From Lumbricus rubellus (taxonomy: Eukaryota; Annelida; Clitellata; Crassiclitellata; Lumbricidae), in NCBI GenBank assembly GCA_945859605.1, contig OX243828.1, positions 24,418,609-24,482,608 of the forward strand: a DNA stretch of 64,000 nucleotides, read 5' to 3'. Under the pieces are notes generated by a model. It worked only from the letters and a program-made list of their open reading frames with translations. It was not told where the DNA came from and did not search any database. The translations under genes were made by a program, and so were the position numbers. Shown here piece after piece: positions 19,661-32,436 of this stretch (position 1 is the stretch's first letter; each line of letters begins with the position of its first letter).

Positions 19661-20524
19661 CAGCATGCATTATCAATGCATCTATAATCTATACACCCAT
19701 GGGCGTAACTTTCCTCTGAAAAGTGGTGGTGACTAACCTTATTCATCTGCTCACAACTTCTCACTTCCATTTTCTCCTTCAGCTTACTCTACCCCTTCCC
19801 CAGATACGAATTTATTATAAACTCTGGTGATAACTCTCCCTCCCTTCCTAATCCATTCTCCCAAAAGGTAAATTATTGTGTGCGCATGTGCGAGCATGCC
19901 ACTGCCTCGGAGTAAACACTTTTGTGGAAGGGAATTGCTTTACGCTCGAGATCCCTTTCCCCAAGTTTAAAGTGGGAATGGAATTTCTTCCCTTCCCTCC
20001 TAAGCATTTACGGCCATGAGTCAGGTAGGCTATAATACTCTGGACAGTGAACCTCTATCAGCATTGGAGCCATCGCGATGTAAGGCTAGTCACGAATAAC
20101 CTATAGGCCTGCATGCAGGCTATTAGTAGGCCTATTGGTGACTAACATTGCCACGGCATATTATATGTTAGAGTTAGACACTCAACTCTTTTCATGTTTA
20201 ACAAATATTTTAAAAATATTATTATTATGTTAGACAGTCAAATCTTTTCATGTTTAAAAAATATTTCTTTGCCGGACCAAAAAGTGGTGGTGACTGTCAC
20301 GACCACTTTTAAAAGTGGTGGTGACTGGACACCACCATCACATAGAAAGTTACGCCTATGTATACACCCCAAAACCTACCCACCATCCTACCCAAAATTA
20401 TGTTCATACGTCCGTCCGTTCATCCTTTTCACTCATCCACAAAATCAATCATCAATCAGCCAATTAAGAAAAGTGCATGCATGGGCAATTGAACAGAGCT
20501 TTCGTCATTACAGTAACACCCGGA

Positions 20525-20752
20525 ATTCATTCATCCATCCACTCATCCGTTTATCCACCCATTCATCCATACATCCACTCACCCACCCATCCATCCATGC
20601 ATCCATCTATACATACATCCATCCATCTATTCATCCATCCATCTATCCATTCATTCATCCATCCATCCATTCATCCATACATCCATCCATCCACCCATCC
20701 ATCCATACATCCATACATCCATCCATTCATCCATACATACATCCATGCACTT
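20525..20752. repeat. (CATC)n microsatellite
   Basis: CATC/CATA units with TTCATC variants. The Ile/His/Pro/Ser-rich frames are artefacts. Confidence 0.92.
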
Positions 20753-20799
20753 ATAGAATGATGTCCGACATTTCTTTAGTACGTTCAAACCGTTGACCT

Positions 20800-21010
20800 A
20801 TTTCCTCTTCTCCTCCTCCTTCTCCTCCTCCTCCTCCAACATGCAACAAAGACTCCTCCAACTATTATTCCTCTTCCCGCCAGCCTCATTACGAGATTCC
20901 GTTACCTTCTCCTCCTTCTATACTTACCTTCTTCTCCCATCGCTTCTCCATCTTCTTATCCTCTTCCTTCTCCTCCTCTTCCTTCTCCTTCCTCTTCTCC
21001 TCCACCTATA
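20800..21010. repeat. Pyrimidine-rich CTCCTT tract
   Basis: Imperfect tcctcctcc/cttctcc repeats on the + strand. Confidence 0.75.
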
Positions 21011-21074
21011 ACTCTAAGGTCGCGGATATCTAGGCCTGCATTTTATATACGCAGAGAACAGCGCGATTCTCAAG

Positions 21075-21345
21075 CTGTCGTTTTCTGTCTCTCTCTGCCC
21101 ATTTCCTCTCTGTCTCTGTCTGCCTGTCTGTCTGTCTGTCTCTCTGTGTGTCTTCATATCTTTCCTTCTCTTCCTATAAGTTACTTTTCCATTTAATTGC
21201 CTGGCTCTGCCTTCATGCTTCTACCTTTATATGTGTTCGTCTGCATGTCTGTCTGTCTGTCTGTCTCTCTCTGTCTGTCTGTCTCTCTGTCTCTCTGTCT
21301 CTCTCTCTGTCTCTCTCTCTGTCTCACTGTCTCCGTTTGTATTGG
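21075..21345. repeat. (CTGT)n/(CTCT)n microsatellite
   Basis: Two blocks of ctgtctgtct and ctctctctgt separated by about 85 bp. Confidence 0.85.
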
Positions 21346-22385
21346 TTGGTCTGCCCATCTGTCTTTCTGATTGCCTCTGTCAGTTGTCTTTTCCCTCTCA
21401 GCTGCTGGTTCTGTTGTGCATCACTCCAGCTAAACATCTCTGCAGAGCGGGTCACTCCATTCAGCATCCGCAGCAGCTCTCCATCTCCCACATCTTGTTT
21501 CTAATGCACGCATGCCACTCAAAAATAACCCACGCGTTTGGTTCCATCCAGCGTTCAAGATAATCAACCATCCATGCACTCACTCACTCGCTCCACCTCT
21601 CCAATCCTCAGCTCTTCTCAATCCTGAGCTCTCCTCATCCCCCAATCTTCGACTCTTCTCAACCCAAATCCTCAGTTCTTCCTTTCATCCAATCGTCACG
21701 TCCTTATAACTATGAGGACACGTCCTCGTCCACATCCAACTTTATCATCCAATCCTAATTAATTAATCATTCAAACGTCATTTTATCCTTACTAATTCCT
21801 TAGTCCTGTATCTAATCCGGCTCTGCTATCATCCTCGTCCTCTGTATCTCACGTCCTCCTACACTTCAATCCTCATCTCGAAACATCGTACAACTCTCGT
21901 CCTCCAATCCTCAAATCTCTCCGTTATTCATTTCTAATATCTTTCCATACAATCCTCACTTCTTCCTTTCTCCAATCCTCAAGCCCTCCTGCATACCCCC
22001 ATTTTTCTATCGTTCCATCCTCCGATCCGTAGGCCTATTTTGTCATTCATTTATCCAATTCTCACGTCTTTCCATTCTCCAATCCTCATATCCTTCCATT
22101 CTCCAAGCCTCACATATTTCCATCTCTCAATCCTTCATCCCTCATGTCTACCTTCCATCCAATCCTCATCTAGTTCCATCGTACAATGCTCATCCGAAAC
22201 TCCTCATATCTTTCCATCCTCCAATCCGCATACATGCATCTTCCTTTACTACAATCCTTATATCTTTTATATCGTTCCATTATCCCATCCTCATGTCTTT
22301 CCATCCTTCAATCCTGACATCTTCCTATCCTCCAATCCTCCTATCCTCATGTCTTCCAATCCTAAATTGCTCCTTGGGCTACTGC
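21346..22385. repeat. Degenerate tccaatcctca-type repeat, no gene
   Basis: From about 21600 the motif tcctcat / ccaatcctca recurs at irregular spacing, with strong pyrimidine strand bias. No credible coding exon was seen. Confidence 0.55.
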
Positions 22386-22479
22386 CTTACACAAGGCAGA
22401 CGTATATATATATATACATATATACATATACATACATTATACATACATCATCATCATCATCAACAACAACCGTGGGCTC

Positions 22480-23134
22480 AATGCCCGTAGGTGTCCGACG
22501 CCTTCTTCACAATGTTTCTCCAATTGAGTCTGTCCTGGGCCGCGTGCCCCAGGTGTTGTAGGTCTTCTCCACACTAATCTACAATGTCATCAGTCCATTC
22601 TCGATGCGGTCTTCCTCTTTTGTTGTTGCCCTCCATTATTCCAAACATCAGAGTCTTAATCTTTCTATCATCTTTCATTCTGCAGATATGTCCGAACAAT
22701 TTCAGTTTTCGTTGGATGATCTTCTGCATCAGATTCTCAGTCATATCCACCCTCTTGTATACTTCGTCATTGTTGATCTTCTGTGTCCATCCTATCCTCA
22801 AGATTTTCCTGTAGCATTTTCTCTCAAATGCTAACACTCTTCTTTGTGCATCTTTCGTTAGTACCCATGTCTCGCAAGCATACAACATGCTGCTGAAAAC
22901 ACAAGTCTTTAATACCTCCAACTTTGTTTTTATACGGATTGCTCTGCTTTTCCAAATTTTCTCCATTGCTTTCAGCACTGCTGTTCCCTTTGCTATTCGT
23001 ATCTTTATTTCACTCTTGCAGTCTAGATCGAATGTCATACTACTTCCAAGGTAAGTAAACCTCTCCACGTTTTCCAGGTGTATTCCTTCCACCATTACCC
23101 GTTGCGTGATGTCTTTATCGCCAAATACCATTGT
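22480..23134 (-). mobile_element. LINE ORF2 C-terminal fragment (5' truncated)
   Basis: On the minus strand it encodes ERFTYLGSSMTFDLDCKSEI, then MLYACETWVLTKDAQRR, RKILRIGWTQKINNDEVYKR and GRPHREWTDDIVD. After one in-frame TAG (about 22578) the frame continues with DRLNWRNIVKKASDTYGH. This is the region after the reverse-transcriptase core in non-LTR ORF2 proteins. A short gat-repeat tail follows. Confidence 0.8.
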
Positions 23135-23139
23135 TTTTG

Positions 23140-23184
23140 TATATATATATACATATATACATATACATATACATACATTATACA

Positions 23185-23218
<34 letters not shown>

Positions 23219-23275
23219 CGTAGGCCTATATACACACACACACACACATACATATATATAATTATATATATAGTT
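23140..23275. repeat. (TATACA)n/(CATA)n microsatellite
   Basis: Alternating ata/cata units adjoining the LINE fragment. Confidence 0.9.
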
Positions 23276-23419
23276 GGATATGCGATGACCTACAACCGTG
23301 GAGGAAAAACCTGCACGAGTTTGAACTCTAGCGGTAAACATGATAATGCAAGCACAGTAACCAGAGCAGCAGCAGCAGCAGCAGTAGCTGCCTCTGCTAT
23401 CCTGGGGCATCACGAGTGT

Positions 23420-23760
23420 TCCCCCTCCTCATTCTTCGTCTTCCTCCCACTTCTCTTTCAACTCCGCCTCCATTTTTTCCTCCTCTTCCTCTTCGTTCTG
23501 CTCCTACTGCTCTCCATCCATTGCTCTCTTTTCCTACTCTTTCCCTCTTCCGTTCTTGCACTCTTCCTCTGGCTCTACCACCGCTTTCAAAGCCTTCTTT
23601 TCCTCGTTCTCCTTATATTCCACTTAGACCTTTTCCTCGTCCTCCACCTCTTTTTCTTCCTCCCCATCCTTCTCTCCTTCTCCACATATTCCTCCTCTGC
23701 CAGTCCTATACCGATTCCTCCTCCTATTCCTCTTTCTTCCAGCTCTTCCATGGTAATTCC
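23420..23760. repeat. Pyrimidine-rich tract
   Basis: Irregular ctcctcttcct motifs with strong strand asymmetry; long frames here are low-complexity artefacts. Confidence 0.6.
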
Positions 23761-24269
23761 ATCATTCCTGCTCTGAGCTTCATTCGCTGCCAGCATGATG
23801 CGTTTCGAATATCCGCCAAATTTTTTGTAGCAGACAACATCCTCATAACTGTATAAATGTACATTCAGTATATATATATATATATATATAAGTCCATATA
23901 TTATAAAAGATATAACTTAATATATACAGTACAATGTATAGTTATTTCATATATTCACGTATCAAGGCACATAAGCATGCACGCATATTATTTTTATAGC
24001 GACTGGAGTTCCATAATTGTAAAATGATGGCTTACAGAATATAATGTCAGTAAGCTTATGCACTGTACCGAGCATAATTATGGGCAATCTTTATAGTAGG
24101 CTATATCTTAACTCTCAAGGGCGCTCCGGCGAGAATAATAAAATTATCTGGAAAACCCCCCCTTTTCACTCTCCTGTGATGATACAGAGAGTTGGGTATA
24201 TAGGGTCAGTACGATGTAGGTCAATGCAAAATACACATGTATTATCTACGAGAAATGCCAACTTCACAT

Positions 24270-24481
24270 AAGTGTAATAGCGTCCTTCAAGTTCACTACT
24301 CAGAAGCGCTCCCGAGTCCCGACTACAGCGCAGACACTGCATCGGAGTTCCACGCCGAAGCGCACGAGCAATTGTGAGTGAAGAACTTGTTCAGGATCCC
24401 TACGCGGCGGCTTGAGGCGGATTCTAACCTGGAACCTTCGACTCCAAGGCACCAAATCCACCACAACACCACAGTGCCCCA
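24270..24481 (-). repeat. tRNA-derived SINE
   Basis: The minus strand carries tggtgttgtggtggatttgg (A-box region, diverged) and ggttagaatcc (B-box, one change), with the family body and tail. Confidence 0.75.
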
Positions 24482-24494
24482 CTAATGTGCTAGA

Positions 24495-24690
24495 ATGATC
24501 AATTGATCATTGATCCACAAGGTCCATCTCTATGGAATAAGTTGCCTAGCGGCTTCCGTAATGAACCTCTTCGTTTTTTCTCCGCAAGCGTTTGTAAACT
24601 ATCATTTTGATTGTGGCTTGGTGCTCTCAGGTCGGGAGCGCCTCTGAGTAGTTTCCATTGAAGTGGCGCTGTATAAATTCATGATTACTA
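24495..24690 (+). mobile_element. LINE 3' end carrying the SINE-like tail
   Basis: tctatggaataagttgcct encodes LWNKLPSGFR, the WNxLP motif near the end of CR1/L2-type ORF2 proteins. It runs into gggagcgcctctgagtag and gaagtggcgctgtataaatt, the same tail as the SINE family. Confidence 0.65.
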
Positions 24691-25464
24691 TTACGAATAC
24701 CGACTAGCAAGTTAAGCGACGCATAGACCAATGCTGACTCGATGCGACTATAGCCAAAACCCCCGAGACTACCTTACCTTAGACCTTAGTCCTTAGACCT
24801 TATAGACCTTAGTGAGGCTTAGTCCTTCCCGTGCATGACTGCACATCGGGAAACGCAGCTTCTCACGTCTCCTCCAGACATCTTCTCCGCCGATGAATAA
24901 GCTGGTCTCCCTGACGTGGCTTTTGTGGGCGCTGAGAAATTCTCGAAGATTTACATTACATTACACTATAGGCCTAGATCTTCTCGTAGTCGTATGTCGT
25001 ATGTTCTCAATATTTTTTCTTGGTGTTCCTCTCCCACGCTTCCATCCGGGGATCCATTTCACTATTTCACCGCCAGGTTGGCTCTCCTATCCTGTAGCAC
25101 GGATGGGCGAGGATGGAACTTTTCAGTCGCTTTTTCCTGGTGATATTCTCCAGTACTGTTTCTCTTGTCTCAAGACTATATAAGCTTACACCGGATGATA
25201 ATAATATATCAATAATTTAATCGATACGTTAAATAATTCTCACCTTGAATTAGATCGAAGCATTCAATAAATAATTAGATCCATTACAGCAATCAATGAT
25301 TTCAATTACCTGTTTTCTTCTTGTTACAATGATTCGGCCTCCTCCTCCTCCTCGTCATCGTCGTCATCTACTTCCTCATTTTCGTTCCTCTTTCTCTTCC
25401 TCCTCGTTTCTCTGACGACAGTCACCGCGTTGAACAACGAACGCCAGACGACGTCATGACGACG

Positions 25465-25625
25465 TCATGACGCCGGACATGACACACAGGACATGACACA
25501 GGACATGACACAGGACAGCACAGGACGCACACGACAGCGGACAGAAACTCAGGACGGCACAGGACAATACCCGGACAAGACAGGACATGACGACGACAGG
25601 ACAGGACAGTTCAGGACGATATCAC
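25465..25625. repeat. Aggacatgacac-type minisatellite
   Basis: Copies of acaggacatgac degrade into a cggacaggac pattern on the 3' side. Confidence 0.8.
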
Positions 25626-25894
25626 CCGCCGCAACCGCGGACCAAGCAGGACTAGGGACTCAAAAGATGACAGCACGAGGGCGCGTTGCATAGTCAGCGC
25701 ATGAAACCACGCACTTGCAGCCGAAGGTGGAGCCATCTGGGCAAGTGAACCGGACAGTCGTTGGTCAGTTACCGCGGATGGCAGCACCAAAGTGACGTGC
25801 TCAAGCAAAGCTATACAGCTGTTGCTGCTGCTGAATCAGGCGTATATTCGTCGTGGTCAGCAGCAGCAGCTGTCTCCATTTCCCCTTTGTCTCC

Positions 25895-26080
25895 ATGGCC
25901 TCTCGCCCTGTTCGGACAGCGGCTGCAGCGAGAGACGCCCTGCTGCATATGATGGATGATTATGCCACTACATCTCCGCGCACCGAAGAAACGCCGACTA
26001 AACCAGCGCAGCCGCAGCCGCCGCTTTCCCAGAAAAATAAGGCCAGGCCTGCGCTGCTCCTAGGCCCGCGCTGCTCCTAG
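25895..26080 (+). CDS. Candidate small or partial ORF, unrecognised
   Basis: Starting at ATG 25895 (context ctccATGg) is a 61-codon frame of normal composition: MASRPVRTAAAARDALLHMM, then DDYATTSPRTEE and a Pro/Gln-rich part, ending inside the following minisatellite. It stands out from the surrounding low-complexity DNA and is GC-rich. It could be a first coding exon whose donor I cannot place, or chance. No family recognised. Confidence 0.25.
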   Translation: MASRPVRTAAAARDALLHMMDDYATTSPRTEETPTKPAQPQPPLSQKNKARPALLLGPRCS

Positions 26081-26235
26081 GAACTACGCAGCTTCTAGGC
26101 CTACGCAGCTCCTATAGGCCTACGCAGTTCCGGCGGACCTACGTAGCTTCTAGGCCTACGTAGCTTCTAGGCCTACGCAGCTTCTAGGCATACGCTGCTA
26201 CTAAAGGCCTACGCAGCTCCTTGGTCTATGCAACA
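26045..26235. repeat. taggcctacgcagcttc minisatellite
   Basis: About ten imperfect units of 17-21 bp, each containing AGGCCTACGCAG or a close variant. Confidence 0.85.
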
Positions 26236-26707
26236 CCAGCCGCCTTTGCGCGATCCCTCCAAAGCAGTACTTGACCTCCATGCAGCGCTTGAATTTCTTC
26301 AGCGCTTGGTTTCCCAGCGCTGGCGTTTTCTCTACACGCGTGGACCTGCTAAGCGCTTGTGTTGCTCCGTTGCTTAGAGCTTTAGTAGAGCAACGCAGCG
26401 CTTAGGTTATCCACGGTGCCTGCCTGCCTGCCTGGTAATGCCGGCGTTGCCTCATGGCTAGCCTCAGTCAAGGCCACCACTGAAGAACTCACCTAGATAT
26501 CGCCAACTTAAGCTGTAGCCTAATGCCGTCAGAACATGGAGGGATTCTCTGTACACAGTAGGCCTACACACACGAATAGACAAGCATACGGAAAGGCAGA
26601 GAAAGAAGGAAACAAAAACATAGTTACGATCCATCGGCGTCCGGTGTAAAGGCGCTGTATAACTTGTCCTTATTGTTGCTTACTATTATAATGATGCAGA
26701 GCCTTTG

Positions 26708-26772
26708 TCATCATTCATTCATTCATTCATTCATTCATTCATTCATTCATTCATTCATTCATTCAATCATCG

Positions 26773-26844
<72 letters not shown>

Positions 26845-27277
26845 CCATCATTATAATTATCATTATCATCATCATCGCCGCCGTTGTCGTCATCGTCATC
26901 ACCATCATCACCATCATCACATTTCACCATCACCACCATCACTATAATCATCACCATCCTCATCATCCTCATCATTATCATCATCGCCGTCATTATCATC
27001 ATCATCTTCATCATCGCCGTCGTTGTCGCCGTCGTCATCGTCATTGTCATCACCATCATCATCATAGTCATCATCATCATCATCATGATCATAATCATCA
27101 TCATCATTATCATAATAATCATTATCATCATCATCATCGCCGTCGTTATCGTTGTCGTCGTCATCACCCTCATCACCCTCATCACCATCATCACTACCAC
27201 CACCACCACCACCACCACCACCACCATCATCATCGTCATCATCGTCGTCGTCGTCTTCGTTGTCATCGTCGTCGTCG

Positions 27278-27321
<44 letters not shown>

Positions 27322-27418
27322 GTCATCATCATCATCTTCATCATCATTATTATTATTACAACTACTACTACTACTATGATCGTTGTCATCATCATCATTA
27401 TCATAATCATCATCGTCG

Positions 27419-27454
<36 letters not shown>

Positions 27455-27455
27455 A
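26708..27455. repeat. Compound microsatellite (ATTC)n then (ATC)n, ~750 bp
   Basis: About 55 bp of ATTC is followed by about 690 bp of CAT triplets with CGT, CAC and AAT variants. Very long His, Ile, Ser, Met and Asp frames on both strands are products of the triplet repeat. Confidence 0.95.
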
Positions 27456-27769
27456 TACTTTATAAACTTCGTCAACTTCCCCTCTTTCTGCTCTGAACGT
27501 GCAGCGTAACCTAAATATAGCACGAGGTATACAAACCAGCTTTTCTTCTTGCACCAACCCTTCCCCATCCCGCTCTCCTACGCTCTGCTATCGGCAGCTC
27601 ACAAAGGGATCAGGGCCGTTGGACGGTTACCAGGGCGATGGGTGGAGGCAATGGGGGGGGGGGTGGGGTGCGGTGCAGCGCCTATAAAATGCCGCAAATA
27701 GTTTCCAGCTTGATTATGTGCTTCTCGTGACCCAATTTCGCTGCACTTTTTCAGTCGACGGTGGTTCTC

Positions 27770-28258
27770 CATCCTATCCGTCCGTCCTTCCATCCGTCCG
27801 TCCGTCCTTCTCTATCCGTCCGTCCGTCCCTCCCTATCCGTCCGTATCCGTCCTTCTCTATCCGTCCGTCCGTCCTTCCCTATCCGTTCGTCCGTCCTTC
27901 TCTATCCGTCCGTCCTTCCCTATCCGTTCGTCCGTCCTTCTCTATCCGTCCGTCCTTCCCTATCCGTTCGTCCGTCCTTCTCTATTCGTCCGTCCGTCCT
28001 TCTCTATCCGTCCGTCCGTCCTTCCCTATCCGTCCGTCCGCCCCTCCCTATCCTTCCGTATCCGTCCTTTTCTATCCGTCCGTCTGTCCTTCTCTGTTCG
28101 TCCGTCCGTCCTTCCCTATCCGTCCGTCCGCCCCTCCCTATCCTTCCGTATCCGTCCTTTTCTATCCGTCCGTCTGTCCTTCTCTGTTCGTCCTTCTCTA
28201 TCCGTCCGTCCGTCCTTCTCTATTCGTCCGTCCGTCTTTCCATCCGTCCGTCCGTCGG
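27770..28258. repeat. tccgtccgtccttctcta minisatellite
   Basis: Units of ccgtccgtccttctctat are repeated with cct/ttc variants; higher-order copies of about 100 bp (28020-28185) are visible. Confidence 0.9.
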
Positions 28259-28444
28259 CATTTTGAGGAAGCGGGAAGAGTGTGAGTATAGGTCGGTTGG
28301 TCGATTGGATGATGGGGGTTGTATAATAGTAGCTTACGGAAAGGGACGCCGCGTTTGATGGTGCGTTGAAAGATCCCTTCCTCAATCATCAACACGTTAG
28401 ACTGGCACAGTCTTAGCGGACCTGCGGAATCGACGGAACGGTGG

Positions 28445-28830
28445 ACGAAAAGATGGATGGATGAATAGATAAACAGATGGATGCATGTATGGATGGATAG
28501 ATAAAATAATGGATAAACGGATAGATGGATGGATGGATGGATAGATGTGTAGATAAACTAAACAGATATAGATAGACGGACGGATGGATGTATGGATAGA
28601 TAAACGAATGGATAAACGGATGGGTAGATGGATAAACGGATAGATAGACGGATGGATGGATGGATAGATGTATAGATAAACCCAACAGATAGATAGACGG
28701 ATGGATGGACGGATAGATGTATAGATAAACCCAACAGATAGATAAACGAATGGATAAACGGATGGGTGGATGGATAGATGGATAAACAGATATATAGACA
28801 GATGGATGGATGGATTGTTGGAAGGAGAGA
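28445..28830. repeat. (GATG/GATA)n microsatellite with higher-order repeats
   Basis: GATG, GATA and AAAC tetramers; a unit near 28600-28690 recurs at 28690-28790. Confidence 0.9.
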
Positions 28831-28879
28831 TGAACGCAAGCTCGAATAATATATGTACGGGAAAAACGGTCGGACGGAT

Positions 28880-29160
28880 AGCTTCAGAAAGCTACTCATC
28901 CACAAGATCCATGTTTTTAAACTTTTGCAATGGATAAATGGATATAGCTCTTCTGCCATGGCCCAACATCGTGCCTTTGCCATTGTAGGCCCTTCTATGT
29001 GGAATGACCTCCCTCCCACTATCCGTAGTAAGATCTTATTGGGGGTGTCATCTTCAGCCCTTCGCTACTTGAAGTCTTTTTTTTATTTCTTTGGGGCTGT
29101 CACGCTGAGAGCGCCTCTGAATATCTAGTCTGTAAGAGGCGCTTTATAGGCCTACATGTA
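28880..29160 (+). mobile_element. LINE ORF2 C-terminus with SINE-like 3' tail
   Basis: The frame encodes AQHRAFAIVGPSMWNDLPP and IRSKILLGVSSSALRYLKSF, the usual end of CR1/L2-type ORF2 proteins. It continues into gagagcgcctctgaatat and gaggcgctttatagg, matching the SINE tail. Confidence 0.75.
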
Positions 29161-29480
29161 AATGCTAGTACACAAAACAATACAATACAATACACACACA
29201 CAGACAGAGAATATAATCTGACAGACTCAACAAAGCCGATGAAATCGAGACAAAGCCATCGTAAACGAAGCGTGACAATGCGCAGATGGAAGCAAAGACC
29301 GGCAGCGCTTTTACAGTAGGCCTACACAGAGAGAGTGAGACAAAGAGTGAGACAAAACAGCGCAGTAGCCTATAATAGCGCATGGGGAACGATAGAGAGA
29401 GATTACGGTTTACAACGAGAAAATGTCTGACGTTAATTGTTCTTTCGACATGAGTAAGACTGATGGCTGGTCAAAAAAGT

Positions 29481-29690
29481 CAAGGGCGGATCCAGGGGGA
29501 GGCCATCCGGCCATGGCCCCCATTTAGAACTGCCCATGTATCGTGCCCCCCCAATTGGCTTTGACTAATGTAGCCTACAATGAGGATGTTTAGAGGGTTA
29601 TGACTGGACGACTAAAAAAGATCATCAACTTTTCTGGCGGATACGAAAACTGTTTGCCCCCCCCGTCCAAAGTTTCTGTATCCGCCCTTG
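29481..29690. mobile_element. 210-bp MITE (caagggcggatccag ends)
   Basis: Ends caagggcggatccag and, inverted, caagggcggatacag. The interior (ggccatccggccatggcccc) is shared with 54496-54801. I see no target duplication. Confidence 0.65.
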
Positions 29691-30204
29691 ACCGCGCTTG
29701 TTATGTATACCACCGCAGCCAGCAAGATAATGAATACGAGATCTATCCGACCATTTATTTTGCCTGCACATTTCAAATGGAATATTTCTCAGTACTTTGT
29801 ATGACGTAAATTACTTGGAATCGAGCCATTTCCACCGTAATATATCAAGCATAGGCCTACAGGCCTCTCGTATTAGCTCTACATTTAGCCTATCTACACT
29901 TATAATAAATACCTTGTAGGCTAGTCTATATGAACGCACGAGAGGTATGCTATTCGATTAGTTGCGCATGCCCCATTGCCCCTTTAGGTTATGTGAATTA
30001 TATTCGTAGTCTATTATATGCACGTGCATGGTATATATATGTATATATATGCAAATATATATTTATATATATATATTCGGCGTTTTGTATGTTTTGAACG
30101 ATGATGTACCGGTAAATAGAGATACGTTTGACATTCTGTAAGATGACATCTGATAGACGTCAGTTCTGTTTCGAGGCTGAATCAAAGATCTTAGGTTTAA
30201 CGGA

Positions 30205-30318
<114 letters not shown>

Positions 30319-30667
30319 AGAGAGACAATAGGAGGGAGGCAGAGAGACGGAGAAAGGTAGACATACATGGGTGCAGAAAATTTATATATGGCATCTACAT
30401 GTATAGAGAGGAAAACTGCAAAAAAGAGACAGACAGACAAAGACAGTTAGAGAGAAGGAGGCAGGGAGAAAACTAGAGATGGAGGGAACGGTAGAGACAG
30501 CTAGAAAGACAACAAGAAAGGAGAGGGAGAGAGACCCACAAAGACAGAGAAAGAGACAAACAATGAGACAGAGATCTCAGGAGAGATACATGCAAAGAGA
30601 ACAAACAGTACTTCACGACACTGAAGATGACGACAACGACGATGATTGCAATGGATTGATGCTGAGA

Positions 30668-30671
30668 CTGG

Positions 30672-30730
<59 letters not shown>

Positions 30731-31080
30731 GCGGTGGTGGTGTTGGTGATGACTACCCATTGCCAATGTTATTTACAGGAATTAGACGCAAAAGGTTTCA
30801 TTAGGCTATCATCGTCGTCGTCCTCATCGTCATCATCGCTACATGCCATCGCTATATGTCATCATCATTATCGTCATCTTCATCATCATCGCTATCACTG
30901 TCATCATAACCATCAACAATTCAACATCATTATCATCGTCATCATCATCATAATCATCATCATCGTCAACATCATCATCGTCAGCATCATCATTATCATC
31001 ATTATCATAATCACAATCATCATCGTTATCATAATCACCATCGTCGTCGTTGTCGTCGTCTTCATCACCATCATCTCTTA
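30668..31080. repeat. (GAT)n and (ATC)n microsatellites
   Basis: GAT triplets at 30668-30735; then, after about 65 bp, imperfect ATC/GTC triplets to 31078. Confidence 0.9.
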
Positions 31081-31149
31081 TCTATTTAAAGACGCTACAT
31101 AATTTTATATTTAAAATTACAACAGAGATTGAACAACAATGCCATGGTA

Positions 31150-32085
31150 ACAGGACAATTACCCCCTGGACAATTACCCCCCGGACAATTACCCCCCGAC
31201 AATTACCCCCTGGACAATTACCCCCCAGGACAATTACCCCCCGGACAACTACCCCCCGTGCCAATTACCCCCCGGACAACTACCCCCCGTACCAATTACC
31301 CCCCGGACAATTACCCCCCCCCCGTGCCACATTGTGAGCCTGTTCCCTCACGCGTTGATCTCTTTACCAGTCTCTTTGTATTTGTCAGACGTTCAGCGCT
31401 GCCTAAGCCTATCCTAAATTAACTTTACTGTGGCATAGAAACAGAAGAAACCCAAGAATTTAGCAAGATGGTGTCGTTTCGTTTAAGCACATAAATAGGC
31501 AGAACTTTATCGATAACATTTAAATATTTTTAGCAGGCGTTTAAAACGTTGAAGTTTTTTTGAACCTTTCACCGTTTTCACACGTTAACTTAGGACCGTT
31601 TTAGATTTGATTTGATTTAGTATTTTTCTAGAACATTTGACAATAACTTGCCTATATTTGTGGAGTTGCTCTTAACCTTGCTTAGTTATTATGCTAACTA
31701 AAGTCATAACTTTATCAATAACATGTTAATATTTAATTAGGCAGGCGTTTAACATGACACAGACTTAGTTTTTGGCACGGGGGGGGGGTAATTGTCCGGA
31801 GGGTAATTGGTACGTGTATTTAAATTTTATTGATAGAGTTATGGCTGAATGTCTGACAAATACACAGAGACTGGTAAAGAGATTAACGCGTGAGAGAACA
31901 GGCTCACACTGTGGCACGGGGGGTAATTGTCTGGGGGGTAATTGGTACGGGGGGTAGTTGTCCGGGGGGTAATTGGCAAGGGGGGTAGTTGTCCGGGGGG
32001 TAATAGTCCGGGGGGTAATTGTCTCCGGGGGTAATTGTCCGGGGGTAATTGTCCGGGGGGTAATTGTCCAGGGAGTAATTGCCCT
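31150..32085. repeat. Inverted pair of acaattaccccccgg minisatellite arrays
   Basis: The left arm (31150-31330) has units of ggacaattaccccccc; the right arm (31905-32085) has the complement. The flanks are also inverted: 31331-31405 (gttgatctctttaccagtct) matches the minus strand of about 31838-31905. The central spacer is about 430 bp. Confidence 0.9.
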
Positions 32086-32436
32086 AGAACCCAATGCCAT
32101 ATATACGGAAAAACTGTTCATGTAATAGGCCTAACACACTACAATAATTAATGACCAGCGTAACTTTGTTTAATCCTAACTATGCCATAAATAACGCAGT
32201 TCTCTAACAGAAACCCAAGAAAAAATGCGACTACAGTCGGATGAAAAGTGCAGGTAATCGCAATTAAGGCAGGTATACATAGTTGTTTCTCTATTGTTGC
32301 AGTGTATTCGTCGCATTGTCATGAAATTAAGACCCTAAAAAAGACAAGTGCGCTTCCCTCCCAACCACCTCAAACCATCCAAACCACACCTCTATGGAAC
32401 CAGATCTCTCGTCTCTATTTCTGTTCGAAATAACTT

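Noticed and set aside
26664..27557. Long open frames of poly-His, poly-Ile, poly-Ser, poly-Met or poly-Asp on both strands
   Set aside because: They are translations of the (ATC)n microsatellite in different frames, with no splice or start context.
31150..32085. Evenly spaced C-rich repeats resembling a CRISPR array
   Set aside because: The units are contiguous with no unique spacers of constant length, and the genome is eukaryotic.
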